NCBI GenBank assembly: GCA_012295275.1
Contig: CM022678.1
Location: forward strand, 928,894 to 992,893
Length of the DNA: 64,000 nucleotides
Direction of reading: 5' to 3'
Source: Chrysomallon squamiferum
Lineage: Eukaryota > Mollusca > Gastropoda > Neomphalida > Peltospiridae
In this document: piece by piece, positions 38,191 to 51,226 of the stretch
Layout of the letters: the number at the start of each line of letters is the position of its first letter
Numbering within the stretch: position 1 is the stretch's first letter
Position numbers and translations under genes: made by a program
The notes under the pieces: generated by a model
Told to the model about the DNA's origin: nothing
The model's database searches: none
Seen by the model: only the letters and a program-made list of their open reading frames with translations

Positions 38191-38627
38191 ATTATTTTAT
38201 TTTTTATTTTTAAAAAAATGCAGTTGTTTGTTGTCAGAATTGTAGTTCATCAAAATTTAACAAAGATAATAAGATGTGACAATTTCAGATGGTGTAAAAG
38301 CAACAAGATGATTTCACTTTTTATCTTACCAGTTTCAAATGTTTGTTGTCTTGGTACATCATTCCTTTGTTTACTATTATTTTCATTATGTTGTTTTGTC
38401 TCCTAATATAAATTTTTCTACAGCGAGATATATTTACTGTCACTCAGGTCATAGCTGTTAATGTAGTGAATGGTGGTTTCATTTCAACCATAACAAACTA
38501 TCGTTCAGCATAGCACAACATTTGTGTCAACGATAATATATATATAAAACCCAACAACAAACAAACTAATGATTAATGCGAAATGGAGTTCTGTTGTCTA
38601 TTAAAAATGTTTCAGGTTTTAACTTAC

Positions 38628-38694
38628 TGGTGTCAACAGCTTCACCTTCTGATTCAATGTTCCTGTTAGTAGATTGATTTTTATGTCTGCTCAT
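38628..38694 (-). CDS. Possible alternative first exon of copy C
   Basis: ATG at 38694-38692 opens MSRHKNQSTNRNIESEGEAV, then DT, ending A|GTAAGTTAAAACC in phase 1, which joins the NTPase exon in frame. The sequence just after the donor matches the intron starts of the microexon array (CTGTTGTCTATTAAAAATGT on the + strand), so this exon sits in an array-derived unit. No phase-compatible acceptor was found before the ATG, which favours a first exon. Confidence 0.5.
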
Positions 38695-38759
38695 ATTTAA
38701 ATATGTTCTACCACTGCTTATGTTGTCGCAAATGTAGAAAAATAAATTATTTACATTCA

Positions 38760-39130
38760 CAGCCTACATGTAAAACATGCATATACATGTAAGATAATGA
38801 AAATGATGATTTTAGAAGCAGTGTTCAGAAACAGGTGAAATAAAGTTTAGCAGAGAACAGTAGATCGCAGAATCCTTGGAAGTGGACTGGCTATTGGTTG
38901 ACACAGGTCACATATGACATGTGGGCTTTGCATTCTGGGCAACATTAATGGTGTCAAGAATTAAACTCAGTGTTTGATTTAATGGAAAATAAGTAGTTTT
39001 GTTAGGTAATATTTACCGATGTGGTTGGTAGAAGGTCAGCACTGAACTAAAATGACTTCTAACAGTTACTGAGTGAGCTTGGTGACGTCAACTTTTCTGT
39101 TAATCAGGTTTTATATATATAGTTAGGGTT
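38760..39130 (-). promoter_or_regulatory. Candidate promoter for copy C
   Basis: A stretch unlike the array units, less AT-rich, just upstream (on the - strand) of the ATG exon at 38694. It has an inverted CCAAT (CTATTGG, about 38890) and a CRE-like TGACGTCA (about 39082-39089). Evidence is by position and motifs only. Confidence 0.35.
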
Positions 39131-39465
39131 CGAAACATTTTTCGAAACAAACAAAAACACTATTTTTATCCATATTTAGACATATGACAGCATACAGTTT
39201 CACCTACATACACAGTGTCTCTGTCTGAATATATTTGTGTGTAAATCTGAGTAATGCATGTCTACATCTATATTTGTCTGCATGTATGTGTTCTTTGTTC
39301 TAAGTGATGGTAGGGGTATGTATGTTTATATGTACCCTATTTATGTACACATTTAAACGTTACTCAGTTCACAGTTTGTGAAAGAAAAATACTAACGACT
39401 ACTATGTATTCTGTTATCTATTAAACATGTAGAGAAGAAAAAACAACTTTCAGTTTTTGACTTAC

Positions 39466-39531
39466 CAGTTATATAATTATATCCTTTTTGTGTAGAACAG
39501 GAATAAAATACGTTTGATACACGTCGACCTG
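39466..39531 (-). CDS. Microexon 1 (nearest the NTPase exon)
   Basis: 66 nt; core FYSCSTQKGYNY. One of the most diverged forms; acceptor CACAG and donor GTAAG intact. Its phase 1 donor fits the acceptor of the copy C exon at 38012. Confidence 0.65.
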
Positions 39532-39959
39532 CTGTGAAACAGAGTAAATACATTTTTATAATTCACAACTTCAATACACAATTTCTCAAAATTCTGAGAA
39601 TTAAATATAATTACTAAATGTATTTGCATTTTTTGAAACATGAACAAACTGTTTGTATCTATATTTAGACACATGACAGAATACAGTCTCACCTACATAC
39701 ACTATGTCTGTGTATGAATATATTTTCGTGAATGTCTGTGTAATGCATGTCTGCATGTATATGTGTCTGCATGTTTGTGTTCTGTGTATGTGCTAAGTGT
39801 AGCAACAGCTATATGTGATTATATGTACACTATGCATTTATGTGCACATTTCAACGTTACTCAGTTCACAGTTCGTGAGAGAAATATACAAATGACTTCT
39901 ATGTATTCAGTTATCTATTAAACATGTAGAGTAGAGAACACTTTCAGCATTTAACTTAC

Positions 39960-40025
39960 TGGTTGTGTAGTTATTTCCTATTTGTGTAGAACCGGAATGA
40001 GATTTATTTATTTGCTGTTCTCCTG
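39960..40025 (-). CDS. Microexon 2
   Basis: 66 nt; core SHSGSTQIGNNY after GEQQINK; splice sites intact. Confidence 0.68.
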
Positions 40026-40463
40026 CTGTGAAACAGAAAAAATACATTTTTATAATTCATAAATTCAAGGCATAATTTCCAAAACTGCAAAATCCGGAGA
40101 ATTAGATATAATTACTAAATATATTTCATTGTTTCAAAGAACAAAAAAACTGTTTTTATCTATATTCAGACATATGAGAGAAAACAGATTCAGATTCATA
40201 AACTGTGTCTCTGTCTGAATATATTTGCGTGTATGTCTGTGTAATGCATGTCTGCATGTATATTTGTGTGCGTGAATCTGTTCTTTTTACGTGCTGAGTG
40301 ATGGTACATGTATGTGTGTTTGTAGGCAACCAATATGTATTTAAGTGCACATTACTACCTTCCTTAGGTCACAGTTTCTTATAGAAAAATACTAATGACT
40401 ACTGTGTATTCTGTTATCTATTAGACAAGTGGTGAAGAGAAAAACGTTCAATTCTTAACTTAC

Positions 40464-40529
40464 AGGATATGTAGTTATTTCCTATGTGTACAGAACCGGA
40501 AGGAGATACAACTGAATCCTGTCCTCCTG
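40464..40529 (-). CDS. Microexon 3
   Basis: 66 nt; core SPSGSVHIGNNY after GGQDSVV; splice sites intact. The next unit to the right (near 40850) has lost its exon. Confidence 0.66.
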
Positions 40530-41160
40530 CTGTGAAACAGAGTAAATATATTTTTGTAATTCACAACTTTAATGCACAAATTGCGAAAATAATTTAAACT
40601 TAAAAATTCTGAAAATTAAATATAATTACTAAATGTAATAGCATTTCTTCAAACTCAAACAAACTGTTTTTATCTCCATTTAGACCTAAGAGAGAAAACC
40701 GTTTCCAGTGCCTACATTGTCTCTCTTTCTGAATATATTTGCGTGTATGTCGGTGTAATGCATGCCTGCATGTATATCTGTGTGCATGTATGTGTTCTTT
40801 GTATGTGATAAGTCATGGTAGAGGAATGCGAGTTTATGTATACTGTCACGTTTTAGTCTATATTTAGAGATATGTTAGCATGCAGATTTATATACATACT
40901 CTGTGTCTCTGTCTGAATATATGTGCGTGTATATCTGTGTAATGCATATCTGCATATATATTGTGCGCATGTACTTGTTCTATGAAAGTGCTCAGTGATT
41001 GTAGAGTATGTACGTCTATTTGTACCCAGTCTATGAATTTATGTTCATATTTATACGTTGCTCAGGTCACAGTTTGTGAGAGACAAATACTGATGACTAC
41101 TGTGTATTCTGTTATCTATTACACATGTAGAGAAGAGAAAACTTTCAAGTTTTAACTTAC

Positions 41161-41226
41161 CGGATTTGTAGATGTCTCTTATTTGTGTAGATCCGGAATG
41201 AGACACGTTTGGTTGCTGTCGTCCTT
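41161..41226 (-). CDS. Microexon 4
   Basis: 66 nt; core SHSGSTQIRDIY after GRQQPNV; acceptor TTCACAG, donor GTAAG. Exon and flanks are nearly the same as microexon 18, a 7.0-kb-spaced duplicate. Confidence 0.68.
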
Positions 41227-41671
41227 CTGTGAAGCAGACCAAATACGTTGTTACAACTGACAACTTCAATGCACAGTTTCTTAAAATATTTTAAACTGGT
41301 AAATTCGGACAATTAGATATAATTTTTAAGTACATTAGACTTTTTTGGAACATGAAGAAACTGTTTTAAGCTATATTTAGAGATCTGTCGGCATTCAGAT
41401 TAATATACATACTCTGCATATCTGAAAATATTTGCGAATATGCATGTGTAATGCCTGCCTCCATATATATCGGTTTTGATGTATGTGTTTTTTGTATGTA
41501 CTAAGTGATGGTACAGGTAGGTACGTTTATACATACTCTGTCTATGCATTGATGTGCACGTTTCGACATTGCTCAGACCAAAGTGTGGTATAGAAAAGTA
41601 CTAATGACTACTGTGTTTTCTTTTACCGATTAAACATCACGTGAATAGGAAACTTCAAGCTTTTAACTTAC

Positions 41672-41731
41672 TGGAAACATATTTATCTCCTATTTGAGAA
41701 GAACCCCAATGAGATACATCTGATTGTCCTG
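41672..41731 (-). CDS. Microexon 5 (60 nt)
   Basis: Two codons shorter in the first part; core SHWGSSQIGDKY; phase kept; splice sites intact. Confidence 0.65.
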
Positions 41732-42012
41732 CTGTGAAACAGAGTAAATAATTTTTTATAATTCACAACTTTAATTCACAATTTCTCAAAATATTTGAAA
41801 CTGCAAAATTCTAAGAATTAGATTATTTACTCAATGTATTAGTATTTTTTGAAACAGAAAAAAACAATCTGAATATTTGCGTGTGTAGAGGTATATATGT
41901 TTGTATGTTCACATATGTTCACAGTCTGTGCTAGACAAATACTGATGACTACTATATATTCTGTTATCTATTAGACATGTAGAGAAGACAAAACTTTCAG
42001 CTTTTTACTCAC

Positions 42013-42078
42013 TGGATTCACTGTTATCTCCCATCTGAGTAGTACCGGAGTGAGATACATTTGGTTCCTGTTGTCCTC
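42013..42078 (-). CDS. Microexon 6
   Basis: 66 nt; core SHSGTTQMGDNS after GQQEPNV; donor is GTGAG rather than GTAAG. Confidence 0.67.
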
Positions 42079-42521
42079 CTGTGAAACAGAGAAAATACAT
42101 ATTTATAATTCAGATCTTCAATGCAGAATTTCTAAAACTATTTTTAACTGTAAAATTCTCAGAAGTAGTCAAAATTACTAAACGTATTAGCATTTTTGAA
42201 ACATAAAAAACCTGTTTTTATCCATATCTACAGAAATTTTAGGATGCAGGTTCCCATACATGCATTCTGTCTCTGAATATATTTTCGAGTATATCTGTGT
42301 AATGTATGACTACATATATATTTGTGTGCATGTATGTGTTCTTTGTATACGCTCAGTGATGGCAGAGATACGTATGTTTATATGTACCCTATCTAAGTAT
42401 TTATGTGCACATTTCTAGGTTGCTCAGATCACGGTTTGTGAGAGGAAAATACTAATGACTGTTATGTATTCTGTTATCTATTAAACATCTAGAGAAGACA
42501 AAACTTTCAATATTTACTTAC

Positions 42522-42587
42522 CGGATTTGTAGTTATCTCCTATTTGTATAGAACCAGAATGAGACAGGTTTAATTCCTGTTTTCCTG
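42522..42587 (-). CDS. Microexon 7
   Basis: 66 nt; core SHSGSIQIGDNY after GKQELNL. The Ile before Gln gives IQIGDN, the form closest to a RHIM core. Confidence 0.68.
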
Positions 42588-43018
42588 CTGTGAAACAAAG
42601 TAAATACATTTTCATGATTCACAACTTCAGTGCACAATTTCTGAACTTATTTTAAAGTGCAAAATTCTGGGAAATAGATATAATTATCAAATTTATTAGC
42701 CTTTATTGAAACATACAAACATGTTTAATCTATATTTAGAGATATGTCACCATACAGATTAACATCCATGCACTGTGTCTATAAATATATTTGTGTATAT
42801 CTGTGTTTTATATGCCTACATATATATGTATGTAATCTTTATATGTGCTAAGTAATGGTACAGGTAGGTACGTTTATACATACTCTGTCTATGCATTGAT
42901 GTGCACGTTTCGACATTGCTCAGATCACAGTGTGGTATAGAAAAGTACTAATGACTGCTGTGTTTTCTTTTACCGATTAAATATGTAGTGACGAGAACAC
43001 TTTCAGCTTTTTACTTAC

Positions 43019-43084
43019 TTGATTCATAGTTATCTCCTATATGTGAAGAACCGGAGTGAGATACATTTGATTCCTGTTGTCCTT
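43019..43084 (-). CDS. Microexon 8
   Basis: 66 nt; core SHSGSSHIGDNY after GQQESNV; splice sites intact. Confidence 0.67.
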
Positions 43085-43522
43085 CTGTGAAAGACAGTAA
43101 ATACATTTTTATAATTCGCAACTTCAATTCACAATTTCTAAAAATATGTTTATCTGCAAAATTCTCAAAATAGTCGTAATTACTAAATGTATTAGCATTT
43201 CTTGAAACATGAAACCCCGTTTTTATCCATATTTAGAGAAATGTTAGAATGCAGGTTACTATACATACACTGTGTCTGAATATATTTGCGTGTTTATCTG
43301 AATAATGCATGACTGCATATATATTTGTGTGCATGTATATTTTCTTTTTATGTGCTCAGTAATGGTAGAGGTATGTATGTTTATGTGTAACCTATCTGTT
43401 TTTATGTGCACATTTCTATGCTGTTCAGGTCATAGTTTGTGAGACAAAAATACTAATGTCTACTTTGTATTCTGATATCTATTAGACATCTAGAGAAGAC
43501 AAAACTTTCAGTTTTAACTTAC

Positions 43523-43588
43523 CAGATTTGTAGTTATCTCCTATTTGTATTGATCCGGAATGAGATACGTCTGCTTTCTGTTGTCCTG
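43523..43588 (-). CDS. Microexon 9
   Basis: 66 nt; core SHSGSIQIGDNY (IQIGDN form) after GQQKADV; acceptor TTTTACAG. Confidence 0.68.
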
Positions 43589-44010
43589 CTGTAAAACAGA
43601 GAAAATACATTGTTACATTTAACAACTTTAGCGCAGAATTTCTGAACTTATTTTAAACTGCAAAATTCTGAGAATTAGATATAATAAATAAATGTGTTAG
43701 CATTTTTGGAAATACAAACAAACTGTTTTTATCGATATTTAGACATATGATAGGATACAGTTTCAGACGTCTGCACTGTAACTCTGTGTAATGAATGTCT
43801 CCACATATATTTGTGTGCATGTACGTGCTCTTTGTATGTGCTAAGTGACGGTAGAGGTATGTATGTTTCCATGTACCCTATCTGTGTATTTATGTGCACA
43901 TTTCTACGTTGGTCAGGTCACAGTGTGGATAGCAAAATACTGAAGACTTCTGTGTTTTCTATTATCTATTAAACTTGAAGTGAAGAGAAAACTTTCAGTT
44001 CTTAACTTAC

Positions 44011-44076
44011 TAGACTTATAGTTATTTCCTACTTGCATACATCTGGAATGAGATCCGTTTGATTGCTGTCGTCCTG
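44011..44076 (-). CDS. Microexon 10
   Basis: 66 nt; core SHSRCMQVGNNY after GRQQSNG; splice sites intact. Confidence 0.66.
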
Positions 44077-44516
44077 CTGTGAAAAACAGTATATACATTT
44101 TTATAATTGACATCTTCTATGAACAATTTCTGAAAATAGTTTTAACTGCAAGATTATGAGAATTAGATATAATTACTAAAAGTATTAGAATTCTTTGAAA
44201 CGTAAAGAAACTGTTTGAATCTATAATCTATATGTCAGCATGCAGATTAACATACAGACAGTGTGTCTCTGACGATATGTGCTGTATGTCTGTGAATGGA
44301 TGCCTGTATATATATTTGTGTGGATGTGTCTCTTGATTATATGTGCTAAGTGATGGTAGAGGTATGTATCTTTATGTGGACCCAGTCTATGTATTGATGT
44401 GCCTGTTTCTACGCTTCTGAGATCACAGTGTGGGATAGAATAACACTAATGACTACTGTGTTTTCTTTTACAGGTTAAACATGTTGTGCATAGGAAACTT
44501 CGGGGTTTTTACTTCC

Positions 44517-44582
44517 TGGGAAAATAGTTATCTCCTTTTTGAGTAGAACCGGAATGAGAGACGTTTGGCTCCTGTTGTCCTG
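44517..44582 (-). pseudogene. Microexon 11, donor lost
   Basis: 66 nt; core SHSGSTQKGDNY. The donor reads GGAAG instead of GTAAG (+ strand ACTTCC at 44511-44516), so the exon should be skipped or mis-spliced; the frame is open. Confidence 0.65.
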
Positions 44583-44848
44583 CTGTGAGACAGAGTAAAT
44601 ACACTTTTATAATTCACAACTTCAACGCACATCTGTGTAATGCATGCCTGCATAGATATTTGTGTGCATGTTTGTTTTCTTTGTATGTGCTCAGTGACGT
44701 AGCGCTTTATACGTTTATATGCTCCCAATCTATATATTTATGTCAACATTCCTACGTTGCTCAGGTCACAGCTTGTTAGACAAAAATATCAATGACTACT
44801 ATGTATTCTGTTTCTATGTATTCTGATAACTTTCAATGTTTAACTTAC

Positions 44849-44914
44849 CGGATTTGTATTTATCTCCTTTTTGTGTAGATCCGGAATGAGATACGTTTGA
44901 TTGCTGTCGTCCTG
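44849..44914 (-). CDS. Microexon 12
   Basis: 66 nt; core SHSGSTQKGDKY after GRQQSNV; acceptor TTTCATAG. Confidence 0.67.
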
Positions 44915-45322
44915 CTATGAAAGAGAGTAAATACATTTTTATGATTCACATCTTCAATACCCAATTTCTGAAAATATTCTTAACTGCAATATTCTCCAGA
45001 TTCGACATAATTACTAAATGTATTGGCATTTCTTGAAACATAAAAGAATAAAATTGAATCTAATTTTGGAGACACTGTGTCTCAATGTATTTGCGTCTGT
45101 GTAATTCAGGCTAGCATATCTATGTGTGTTGATGTATGTGTTCTTTGTATGTACTAAGTGATAATACAGGTATGCTTGTTTATATTACCGTGTCTATGCA
45201 TTGATATGCCTGCTTTACGTTGCTGAGAACAATGTGGGACAGAAAAATGCTAATGACTGTTGTGTTTTCTTTTATCGATTAAACATGTAGAGAAGAGAAA
45301 AAAGTTTGAGCTTTTAACTTAC

Positions 45323-45367
45323 TGTCAGTAGATCCGGAATGAGATACGTTTGATTGTTGTTGTCCTG
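45323..45367 (-). CDS. Microexon 13 (45 nt)
   Basis: A 21-nt in-frame loss removes the QIGDN core, leaving SHSGST then D; both splice sites and phase are kept. The next unit to the right (near 45795) lacks an exon. Confidence 0.6.
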
Positions 45368-46146
45368 CTACGAAAGATAGTAAATACATTTTTATAATTC
45401 ACATCTAAAATGCACAGTTTCTGAAAATATTTGAAACTGTAACATTCTGAGAATTAGATATAATTTCAAATGTATTAGCATTTTGTGAAACATAAGAAAC
45501 CTCTTTTTCTCTATATCTAGAGATTGATATATATACACAGTGTCTCTCAGTATATTTGCGTCTAGGTTTGTGTAATGCATATATATATATATATGTGTGT
45601 GTGCGTGTGTGTGTGTGTTTGGATATATCTTTTCTTTGTATGTGCTAATTGATGGGAGAGGTATATATGTTTATATCTACTGTGTGAATGCATTTATGTG
45701 CACGTTTCTACGTTGATTAGTTCACAGTGTGGGATAGAAAAAATACTAATGACTAGTCTCTATTCCGTTATCTATTACACATGCAGAGAAGAGAAAACTT
45801 CTAAATGTATTAGTATTTTTCGATACATGAACAACCCTGTTTTTATCGATATTTAGAGATATGTTAGCATACAGATTGACATACTACACTGTGTCTCTCT
45901 CTGAATATGTTTGTGTGTATATCTGAGTAATGGACGTCTCTATATATATTTGTGTGCACGTATATGTTCTTTGTATGTGCTCAGTGATGTAGAGGTATGT
46001 ATGTTTATATGTACCCTATCTATGATTTCACGTGCACATTTCTACGTTCTTCAGGTTACAGCTTGTGAGAAAATAACACTAATGAATTTGTATTCTGTTA
46101 TCTATTAAACATGTATGGTAGAGAAAACTTTCAATGTTTAACTTAC

Positions 46147-46212
46147 CGGATTTGTAGTTCTCTCTTATTTGTGTAGAACCGGAAAGAGATACGTTTGATT
46201 GCTGTCGTCCTG
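46147..46212 (-). CDS. Microexon 14
   Basis: 66 nt; core SLSGSTQIRENY after GRQQSNV; acceptor ATACCACAG. Confidence 0.66.
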
Positions 46213-46644
46213 CTGTGGTATAATGTAAACACATTTTAATAATTCACAACTTCAATGCTCAATTTCTGAAAATATTTTAAACTGTAAAGTTATGAGAATT
46301 AGATTTAATTTCAAATGTATTAGCATTTTGTGAAACATAAGAAACCTCTTTTTCTCTATATCTAGAGATTGACATATATACACAGTGTCTCTCAGTATAT
46401 TTGCGTCTAGGTTTGTGTAATGCATATATATATATATGTGTGTGTGTGTTTGGATATATCTTTCTTTGTATGTGCTATTTGATGGGAGAAGTATATATGT
46501 TTATATCTACTGTCTGATTGCATTTATGTGCATGTTTCTACGTTGATCAGATCACAGTGTGAATAGTACAACACTAATGACTACTACGTATTCTTTTATT
46601 TATTACACATGCAGAGAAGAGAAAACTTTGAATTGTTCATTTAC

Positions 46645-46710
46645 CAGACACGCAGGTATCTCCTATGTTTGTAGAACCGGAATGATATACGTTTGATACC
46701 CGTCTTCCTC
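46645..46710 (-). CDS. Microexon 15
   Basis: 66 nt; core YHSGSTNIGDTC after GRRVSNV; donor GTAAAT. Confidence 0.65.
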
Positions 46711-47156
46711 CTGTGAAACAGAGTAAATATATTTTTCGAAATTTTCAAATTCAATTCACATATTCTGAAAATATTTTTAAGTGCAAAATTCTCGAATTGG
46801 ATATAATTACCAAAAGTATTATCATTTTTGAACGATAAAGAAACTATTTTTATCTATATTTAGAGATATGTCAGCATGCAGATTAACATACTTACACTAT
46901 ATCTCTGTCTCAATATATTTGCTTGTTTATGTGTGTAACGCATTTCTGCATATATATTTGATTGGATGTATGTGCTATTTCTTTGTGCTAAGTAATGGTA
47001 CACGTATTTATGTTTATATGGACCCTATCAATACTTATGTGCTCATTTCTACGTTGCCCAGGTCATAGTTGGCGATAGTAAAATACTAATGACTAGTCAG
47101 TGTTCTTTTATTGATTAAACATGTGCTGATGAGAACACTTTCAATTTTTAACTTAC

Positions 47157-47222
47157 GGGTTGTGTAGTTATTTCCTATTTGTGTAGAACCGGAATGAGAT
47201 TTGTTCAGTTTCTGTAGACTTG
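47157..47222 (-). CDS. Microexon 16
   Basis: 66 nt; core SHSGSTQIGNNY after SLQKLNK; splice sites intact. Confidence 0.67.
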
Positions 47223-47650
47223 CTGTGAAACAGAGTAAATACATTTTTATAATTCATAAATTCAAGGCAGAATGTCTGAAAATATTTTAAACTGCAAAAT
47301 TCTGAGAATGACATATAATTATTAAACGTATTAGCATTTTTGAATGAGAAAGGAACAGTTTTAATATCTATTTAGAGATATGTCAGCATGTAGAAAGACA
47401 TACATACAGTAAGACTCTGAATATATTTGCGTATATGCCTGCATATCTATGTGTGTGAATATATGTGTTCTTTGTAAGAGCTAACTGATGGTACAGGTAG
47501 GTATGTTTATATTACAGTCTCTATGCATTTATGTGCACGTTACTACGTTGATCCGATCACAGTGTGGGATAGAAAAATACTAATGACTACTGTGTTTTCT
47601 TTTATCTATTATACATGCAGAGAAGATAAAACTTTGAATTTTTAACTTAC

Positions 47651-47716
47651 ACGATATGAAGTTATCTCCTATTTGAGTAAAACCGGAATGAGGTACATTT
47701 GATTCCTGTATTCCTC
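47651..47716 (-). CDS. Microexon 17
   Basis: 66 nt; core PHSGFTQIGDNF after GIQESNV; splice sites intact. Confidence 0.67.
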
Positions 47717-48170
47717 CTGTGAGACAGAGTAAATACATTTTTACGATTCACAATATCAATGCACATTTATCAAAATATCTTAAACTGGAATATTCTGAGA
47801 ATTAGGTATAATTACTAAAAGTTATTTGCGTTTTTGGAAAGATAAAAATAAACAAATTTCTTCTATATTTAGAGATATGTTAGCATATAGATTAAAATAC
47901 ATACACTGTGTCTCTGTCTGAATATATGTGCGTGTATATCTGTGCAATGCAATGCATATCTGCATATATATTGTGCGCATGTACTTGTTCTTTGAAAGTG
48001 CTCAGTGATTGTAGAGTATGTACGTCTATTTGTACCCAATCTATGAATTTATGTTCATATTTATACGTTTCTCAGGTCACAGTTTGTGAGAGACAAATAC
48101 TGATGACTACTGTGTATTCTGTTATCTATTAGACATGTAGAGATGAGAAAACTTTCAAGTTTTAACTTAC

Positions 48171-48236
48171 CGGATTTGTAGTTGTCTCTTATTTGTGTAG
48201 ATCCGGAATGAGATACGTTTGGTTGCTGTCGTCCTT
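48171..48236 (-). CDS. Microexon 18
   Basis: 66 nt; core SHSGSTQIRDNY after GRQQPNV; near twin of microexon 4 with its flanks. Confidence 0.68.
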
Positions 48237-48641
48237 CTGTGAAGCAGACCAAATACGTTGTTACAACTGACAACTTCAATGCACAGTTTCTTAAAATATT
48301 TTAAACTGGTAAATTCGGACAATTAGATATAATTTTTAAGTACATTAGACTTTTTTGAACATGCAGATTAATATACGCACCCTGCGTATCTGAACATATT
48401 TGCGTATATATGTCTGTGTAATGCATGCCTGCATATAGATGTGTTTTGATGTATGTGCTTTTTGTATGTACTAAGTGATGGTACAGGTAGGTATGTTTAT
48501 ATATACTCTGTCTATGCATTGATGTGCACGTTTCGACATTGCTCAGATCACAGCGTGGTATAGAAAAGTACTAATGACTACTGTGTTTTCTTTTACCGGT
48601 TAAACATCACGTGAATAGGAAACTTTTAGCTTTTAACTTAA

Positions 48642-48707
48642 TTAATATGTAGTTATCTCCTATTTTAGTAGAACCGGAATGAAATACTTTTGATTGCTGT
48701 TGTCCTG
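48642..48707 (-). pseudogene. Microexon 19, donor lost
   Basis: 66 nt; core FHSGSTKIGDNY. The donor reads TTAAG in place of GTAAG, so it should not splice normally; the frame is open. Confidence 0.63.
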
Positions 48708-49127
48708 CTGTGAGACAGAGTAAATACATTTTATAATTCACAACTATTGAAAATGTCTCAAGATATTTGAAAGTGCAAAATTCTAAGAATTAGATATAAT
48801 TATTAAATGTATTAGTACTTTTTGAAACAGAAAAAAACCCTGTTTTTTGACAATATTTTGAGATACGTTAGCATGGAGATTGACATATATACACTGTGTC
48901 TCTGTCTGAATATATTTGCGTTTATATCTTAGAAACACATGTATGTGGTTTTTGTTTGGTCTAAGTGATGTAGAGGTGTGTTAGTTTATATGTACCTATC
49001 TATGAATTTAATTGCACATTTCTACGTTGCTCAGACGAGAGTTTGTGAAAGAATAAGACTAATGACTATTATATATTCTGTTTTCTATTAAACACGTAGA
49101 GTAGAGAAATCTTTCAATGTTACTTAC

Positions 49128-49193
49128 CGGATTTGTATTTATCTCCTTTTTGTGTAGAACCGGAATGAGATACGTTTGATTCCTGTCGTCCTG
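49128..49193 (-). CDS. Microexon 20
   Basis: 66 nt; core SHSGSTQKGDKY after GRQESNV; splice sites intact. Confidence 0.67.
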
Positions 49194-49644
49194 CTGTGAA
49201 ACAGAATAAATATATTTTTACAATTCACAACTTAAATGTACCATTTCTGAAAATATTTAAAGTTCAAAATTCTGAGAATTAGTCATAACTAGTAAATGTA
49301 TTAGCATTTATTGAACAGTAAAGAAACTGTTTTATTTTATATTCACAGATATGTCAGCAGGTAGATTAACCTACATATACAGTGTGTCTGAATACATTTG
49401 CATATATGTCTGTGTAATGCATATATATATATATATATGTATGCGTGTGTGTGTGTGTGTGTCGATGTATGTGCTCTTTATAATGTCGTAAGTGATGGTA
49501 GAGGTATGTATGTTTATATTACCGTTTCTATGCATTGACATTGCTCAGTTCACAGTGAGGAATATAAAAATGCTTATGACTACTATATTTTCTTTTACCG
49601 AATAAACATGTACTGAAGTTAAAAATTATCTGCTGTTAACTTAC

Positions 49645-49710
49645 CGGATTTCTTGTTATCTCCTATCTGAGTAGATCCGGAATGAGACAAGTTTGATTCC
49701 TGTTGTCCTG
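49645..49710 (-). CDS. Microexon 21
   Basis: 66 nt; core SHSGSTQIGDNK after GQQESNL. It sits at the left edge of the 6.5-kb duplication; its counterpart is microexon 34, different in the left part and identical to the right. Confidence 0.68.
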
Positions 49711-50158
49711 CTGTAAAACAGAGAAAATACATTTTTATAATTCACAACTTCAATGCACAATTTCTGAAAATATTTTAACTGGAAAATTCTCTGAATTCGA
49801 TATAATTATTAAATGAATTAACACTTTTTAAAACATAATAAACCGATTTTTTATCCATATTTAGAAATATATTAGCATGCAGATTGACATACATACACTG
49901 TTTCGAAGTCTGAATATATTTGCGTGTATGTCAGTGTAATGTATGTCTGCATATATATTTTTGTCCATGTACGTGTTCTTCGTATGTGCTCAGAGATGGT
50001 AGATGTATGTATGTTTATATGTACCCTAACTACGTATTGATGTGCACATATCTACCTTGTTCAGGTCACAGTTGTGAGACAAAAATACTAATGAATACTA
50101 TGTATTCTTATATCTATTAGATATGTAGTGAAGAGAAAACTTTCAATTTTTATCTTAC

Positions 50159-50224
50159 CGGATTTGTAGTCGTCTCCTACGTGTTTAGAACCGGAATGAG
50201 ATGCGTTTGATTGCTGTCGTCCTC
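50159..50224 (-). CDS. Microexon 22
   Basis: 66 nt; core SHSGSKHVGDDY after GRQQSNA. Identical twin at microexon 35. Confidence 0.68.
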
Positions 50225-50670
50225 CTATGAAAGATAGTAAATACATTTTCATAAATCACAACTTCAATGCACTATTTTTGACAATATTTTTAACTGCAAA
50301 ATTCTGAGAATTAGATATAATTTCTAAATGTATTAGCCTTTTCTTGAAACACAAATAAACCGTTTTCATCTATATTAAAAGATATGTCATCACGCATATA
50401 AACATACATACACTGTTTCTCACAATATATATTGCGTATATGTTTGTGTAATGAGTGTCTTCATATATATTTGTGCGCATGTATTTGTTCTTAGTATGTG
50501 CTCAGTGTTGGTATAGGTATGTACGTTTATATGCATCCTATCTATGAATTTATGTTCACATTTCTACGTGGCTCGGGTAACAGTTTGTGAGAGAAAAATA
50601 CTAATGACTATTGTGTATTCTGATATGTGTTAGACATGTAGTGAAGAGAAAACGTTCAGTTTTAACTTAC

Positions 50671-50733
50671 CAGATTTGTAGTTGTCTCCTATTTGTATTG
50701 ATCCGGAATGAGATACGTCTGCTTTCTGTCCTG
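50671..50733 (-). CDS. Microexon 23 (63 nt)
   Basis: One codon shorter (GQKADV); core SHSGSIQIGDNY. Twin at microexon 36. Confidence 0.68.
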
Positions 50734-51161
50734 CTGTAAAACAGAGAAAATACATTGCTACAATTCACAACTTCATTGCACAATTTCTTAAAATATTTTA
50801 AACTGTTAAATTTTGAGAATTAGATATAATTATTAAATGTATTAGATTTTTTTGAAATATGAAGAAAATGTTTTAATATATATTTACAGATATGTCAGCA
50901 TGTAGATTAACATAAATACACTGCGTATCTGAAAATATTTGCGTATGTGTCTGTGTAATTTATTCCTCCATATATATGCTATTGGATGTATCCCTATTTT
51001 TCTGTGTGTGCTAAGTGATTTTAGAGGTATGTATGTTTATCTTACCCTGTCTGTGCATTGATGTGCCTGTTTCTACGCTGGTCTGATCACAGTGTGGTAT
51101 AGAAAAATACTAATGACTACTAGACATCTAGTAAAGAGAACACTTTCAATTTTTAACTTAC

Positions 51162-51226
51162 CGGATTTGTAATTATCTCCTATTTGTGTAGATCCGAATG
51201 AGATCCGTTTGATTGCTGTCGTCCTG
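51162..51226 (-). pseudogene. Microexon 24, 65 nt with a 1-nt loss
   Basis: One G is missing in the CCGG of the SGS codons (CCGAATG on the + strand), which would shift the frame. The twin, microexon 37, has the full 66 nt, so this may be an assembly error. Confidence 0.6.
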
